A DNA stretch of 64,000 bases, taken from the NCBI GenBank assembly GCA_033398695.1, contig CM065801.1:53826358-53890357 (forward strand). The letters are read 5' to 3'. Both the position numbers and the translations under genes were made by a program. The notes beneath the pieces were generated by a model, which saw only the letters and a program-made list of their open reading frames with translations, was not told the DNA's origin and searched no databases. Position 1 is the stretch's first letter. Each line of letters begins with the position of its first letter. Shown here piece by piece: positions 61,377 through 64,000 of the stretch. Origin of the DNA: Orobanche coerulescens. Its lineage: Eukaryota > Streptophyta > Magnoliopsida > Lamiales > Orobanchaceae.

Positions 61377-63584
61377 TGTAATATCCGCATTTTTCTTTCC
61401 CTTGTATCTTCCTTTTTCGGTGTATTTCGCGGTTGTAGTGACCCTCGTGTATCTTTCAGTGTATCTTTTCTGTCATCTATTGATCTGATTCTCGTTATTG
61501 TTGTACGGAACCGCTATTCGGAGTTGCCGTGGATCCATTCTATGTTTCAATGCGTCTTGAGATGTTCCGTTCAACGTTTCGTTCATATTCCGGTGTTTTG
61601 GACCGTTTATATCTCGTACCTAGCGCACGCTATATTTACTGCATAGCGCACGCTAGGGGTCACTTAGTAGCGCACGCTACGACTGTTTCGTAGCGCGCGC
61701 TAGAGGGCAAGCCCTGGGAGTCGCAGTGCTGATTCCAGTCCTCTGGACTGGTGGATTAGCGTACGCTACGTAGCCTAGCGCACGCTAATGTTGGGAGTTA
61801 GCGCACGCTGAGACGCCCGGTAGCGTGCGCTAGTGTGGATGTCGATCTTGGCGGTTTGCCACGGACTCTCACGATGCCCAGTAGCGCCGCGCTATTGGTC
61901 GATAAGCGCGCGCTACCGATACACTTTAGCGCACGCCTACGTTTGCTCGATAGCGCGCGCTAACCGGATCAGTGTGTCTTGTGATTTAGCTTCGGACTCG
62001 GTGATGTCCGTAGCGCACGCTATTGGTCGATAAGCGCGCGCTAGAGGTTATTAGCGCACGCTACGTTTGGAGTAGCGCACGCTAACGGCCGTAATCGCTC
62101 CGGATCAGAACTGTTTCGTTAGCGCACGCTAACCTGGAGGATTAGCGCGCGCTAACACTCCCTAGCTATATAAACCAGAGAGTTGACCCAGATGAACGTA
62201 TTACGTTCATTTCTTCTCCTCCCCGCGGCTTAGAGCTCCTTTGGCGATTTTGGGCGATTCTTGGTGATTTCTTCTTCCAATCATCTCATCCAACATCCTC
62301 CTCGAATTCTTGGTGTATTATAACAACATCAACACGAATCTTTCATCCTAATCCAAGGTAAAATCTCTTAGAACCCTACTTTTCGATAAATTGGGGTTTT
62401 TGGGATTTTCGTCCGATTCGTTCCGTTTTGTTGGTGGATTCATGATGATTATGATTAATCTTGTTGGTATTCTTAGTTTCCCTACAGATTCATGGTATAT
62501 TTCGTAGTTTTTGCGGAATCGAGAGGGATTGGTTGTGGTCCACCCTCGTTGTTGTTTATATACGGATATACATGGATCGTAGGCGGGTTTTCGGGTGTAT
62601 TCCATTTCCGTATTCGTCTTAGAGTTGGTTGTAATTATGTTCTTCGAATCGTTAGGTTCGGTTCCGTTGATTCCAAGCGTTCGTCGGTGATTATCCTTTC
62701 CGTTCGTTGCGTCGTTAACTATTCAAGGCAAGTATTCTTTTGGAAACCTTTATGCTTAACGTGAAATGGTAATGTATATTGTGTGTGCTTTGCTCACCCT
62801 GGGAGGGTCCGACGGGGCCTCGGGGGAATCTATGACTTCACTCTGGATTCATGAGTTTGTTTCGCTAGCCAGCTCGGGAGGGTCTTTAGAGGCCTCGGGT
62901 GGGATTCGTGGCTTCGTCCCGGTCCTAGGCGATGCCTGTGCGTGATTTGTTTTATGAAATGGCCAGCTCGGGAGGGCCGTTAGAGGCCTCGGGTGGGATT
63001 CTTGGTTTCATCCCGGTCCTAGGCAAATTGTTTGACTGTTTGTTTTCGGAAAAGACATGTCCGGTTTTGGTTTTTGAAATGATATTGGTGCATGTACTAT
63101 GAAATGTGTAAGCGATTGGTTTGCCTTGATTACTTGTACTAGCGTAATTGCTAACCCCTATGGGGGACCCGTTTTGGGGAAATTCTTGTTATGGATTTCA
63201 GGTTATGATCATCCGGACGAGCGAGCGCTGGGACAGTATGAGGATGTTGGCCAGGGTCGTTGACATGTGCACTCGGGTCTACTTATTTCTTTTGTTCACT
63301 TCGATATGGTTGCTTCCTATATTTATAAACTGATAGACTGTACTCGCGAGTACTTAGGCCTTTCAATTCAAACCCCGTGTTGTATTATTTTGAACTGCTA
63401 CATTGTCGACTGTTGCTTATTTCGCCGGTTGCTCCGGGCGTATCTTTATATGTTATATTATTTAAATGTGTGTTCTCGCTAACCGAGATGGTTAGTCGAG
63501 GGGTGTTTTCTAGTTGTAGCCTGGTGGGTCCCATGTAGGGGTCCACGGCGCTGTAATTTACTCCGAATATCTCGGGGTGTTACA
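61377..63584 (+). repeat. 3' LTR of D
   Basis: Same length as the 5' LTR and nearly identical outside the palindrome array (61620-62155), where the two copies differ much more. TATATAAA at 62167-62174; donor AAG|GTAAAA (GT at 62358) and acceptor GGATTTCAG ending at 63201 predict an 844 nt intron within the LTR. Confidence 0.95.
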
Positions 63585-63879
63585 CATATGGTAATGACAC
63601 ATTATGCTTTGATATGAGTGAACTCTTCTCGAATATCCCGTATATACACTTGAGTGAAGAGTGATATCCACTGTGAGGGTATTGAATCTTTTGGCATTCG
63701 ATTCTCAATGAAGTTGTTAGAATTTGGTGCGGCATCCTATTTTTCTCTGATCTCACTTGGGTCATGATCACTTGTTCTCTCTTGATATTGGTTTTGTCAT
63801 GATTTTTTCAGCATATGAGTATTATAACTCGGGTATAAGATTTGCCCGAGGACGTGCAAAAGATAAGTGTGGGGGAATT
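63585..63879 (+). other. 3' noncoding end and purine tract of E
   Basis: This continues the E tail after the second CATAT copy. It ends in AAGTGTGGGGGAA (63865-63877), the polypurine tract that primes plus-strand synthesis, directly before the LTR. Confidence 0.8.
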
Positions 63880-64000
63880 TATTTAGTATATTTTGAGTAA
63901 TATTTTTATTAGTATTTTATGTATATAATTGTGTGTTTTGTGTGATAATTTATTCGTTTTACCATATATTTATATTATTTCATTTTGTTAGAATTTTCTA
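63880..64000 (+). repeat. Start of the 3' LTR of E
   Basis: It matches 35251-35371 at every base except the second (TA here, TG there). The rest is outside the window. Confidence 0.9.

Larger units (their letters stand above)
54266..63584 (+). mobile_element. Full-length Tekay-like chromovirus D
   Basis: Two 2208 bp LTRs, TGTAATATCC...GGGTGTTACA, are flanked by the 5 bp duplication CATAT (54261-54265, 63585-63589). The primer site fits tRNA-Met, a purine tract TTAAGAGGGGTAGA precedes 61377, and gag-pol with a chromodomain lies between. It inserted in the tail of E. The coding region has amber stops at 56840 and 58034 and a frameshift near 58865, so this copy is probably not autonomous. Confidence 0.95.
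35251..64000 (+). mobile_element. Athila-type LTR retrotransposon E with two accessory genes
   Basis: The parts are a 5' LTR from 35251 (split by copia), a tRNA-Asp primer site at 44187, gag, protease-RT-RNase H, integrase, a 181-residue ORF, a LOG gene, a noncoding tail (split by element D), a purine tract at 63865 and the start of the 3' LTR at 63880. The RT active site FMDDFSVFG and the primer site are typical of Athila. No Athila ORF1 is seen; the two accessory genes occupy its place. The element is inserted in the RT gene of H. Its right end is outside the window. Confidence 0.85.

Overview
The window is plant nuclear heterochromatin made almost entirely of nested transposable elements. 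Evidence for a plant: Ty3/gypsy Tekay-type chromoviruses with chromodomains, Athila-type elements with a tRNA-Asp primer site, a Ty1/copia element, an En/Spm (CACTA) transposon with plant-specific domains, and a plant-type LOG enzyme gene. It is probably an angiosperm with a large genome; I cannot name the species. No ordinary single-copy host gene is visible.

Layout, left to right. (1) 1-17225: right half of an Athila-like element (F, + strand) with an env-like ORF1 (735-5359) split by a 3.3 kb LTR insertion (J, 1969-5233, duplication CGTGT). Its 3' LTR (6984-17225) is split by an 8.4 kb CACTA transposon (8214-16659, duplication TTT, genes on the minus strand). (2) 17226-18986: the right part of an LTR related to element D, which F appears to have entered. 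(3) 18987-29627: remnants of an old minus-strand gypsy element (G), split by a 9.8 kb LTR element with no gag or pol (C, 19211-28980, duplication CTATC). (4) 29628-35250: a Tekay-like minus-strand element (H) inserted in G, with a 3' LTR and a mutated pol. (5) 35251-64000: a large Athila-type element (E, + strand) inserted in the RT gene of H. Its 5' LTR holds a copia element (35757-43462, duplication ATATT), whose own 5' LTR holds a 339 bp MITE (42951-43289, duplication GCCTTTATAT). Its 3' noncoding part holds a full-length Tekay-like element (D, 54266-63584, duplication CATAT). The right LTR of E starts at 63880 and runs off the window.

The deepest nesting is five levels: MITE in copia in E in H in G. 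The pol genes I could follow in detail (D, E, H) carry stops or frameshifts, and the other element genes are visible only as broken reading frames.

The most interesting content is in E. Athila elements usually carry an env-like ORF between pol and the 3' LTR. E instead carries two intact ORFs: a 181-residue protein with a basic patch and a four-cysteine cluster (51324-51869), and a 218-residue intronless LOG-type cytokinin-activating phosphoribohydrolase (52182-52838) with its own TATA box and polyadenylation signal. Both are open although E's gag, protease and integrase are damaged, and the visible 121 bp of its two LTRs differ at one base. A second theme is a shared LTR design in several families: a CpG-rich array of short inverted repeats just upstream of the TATA box, then a probable leader intron inside the LTR.
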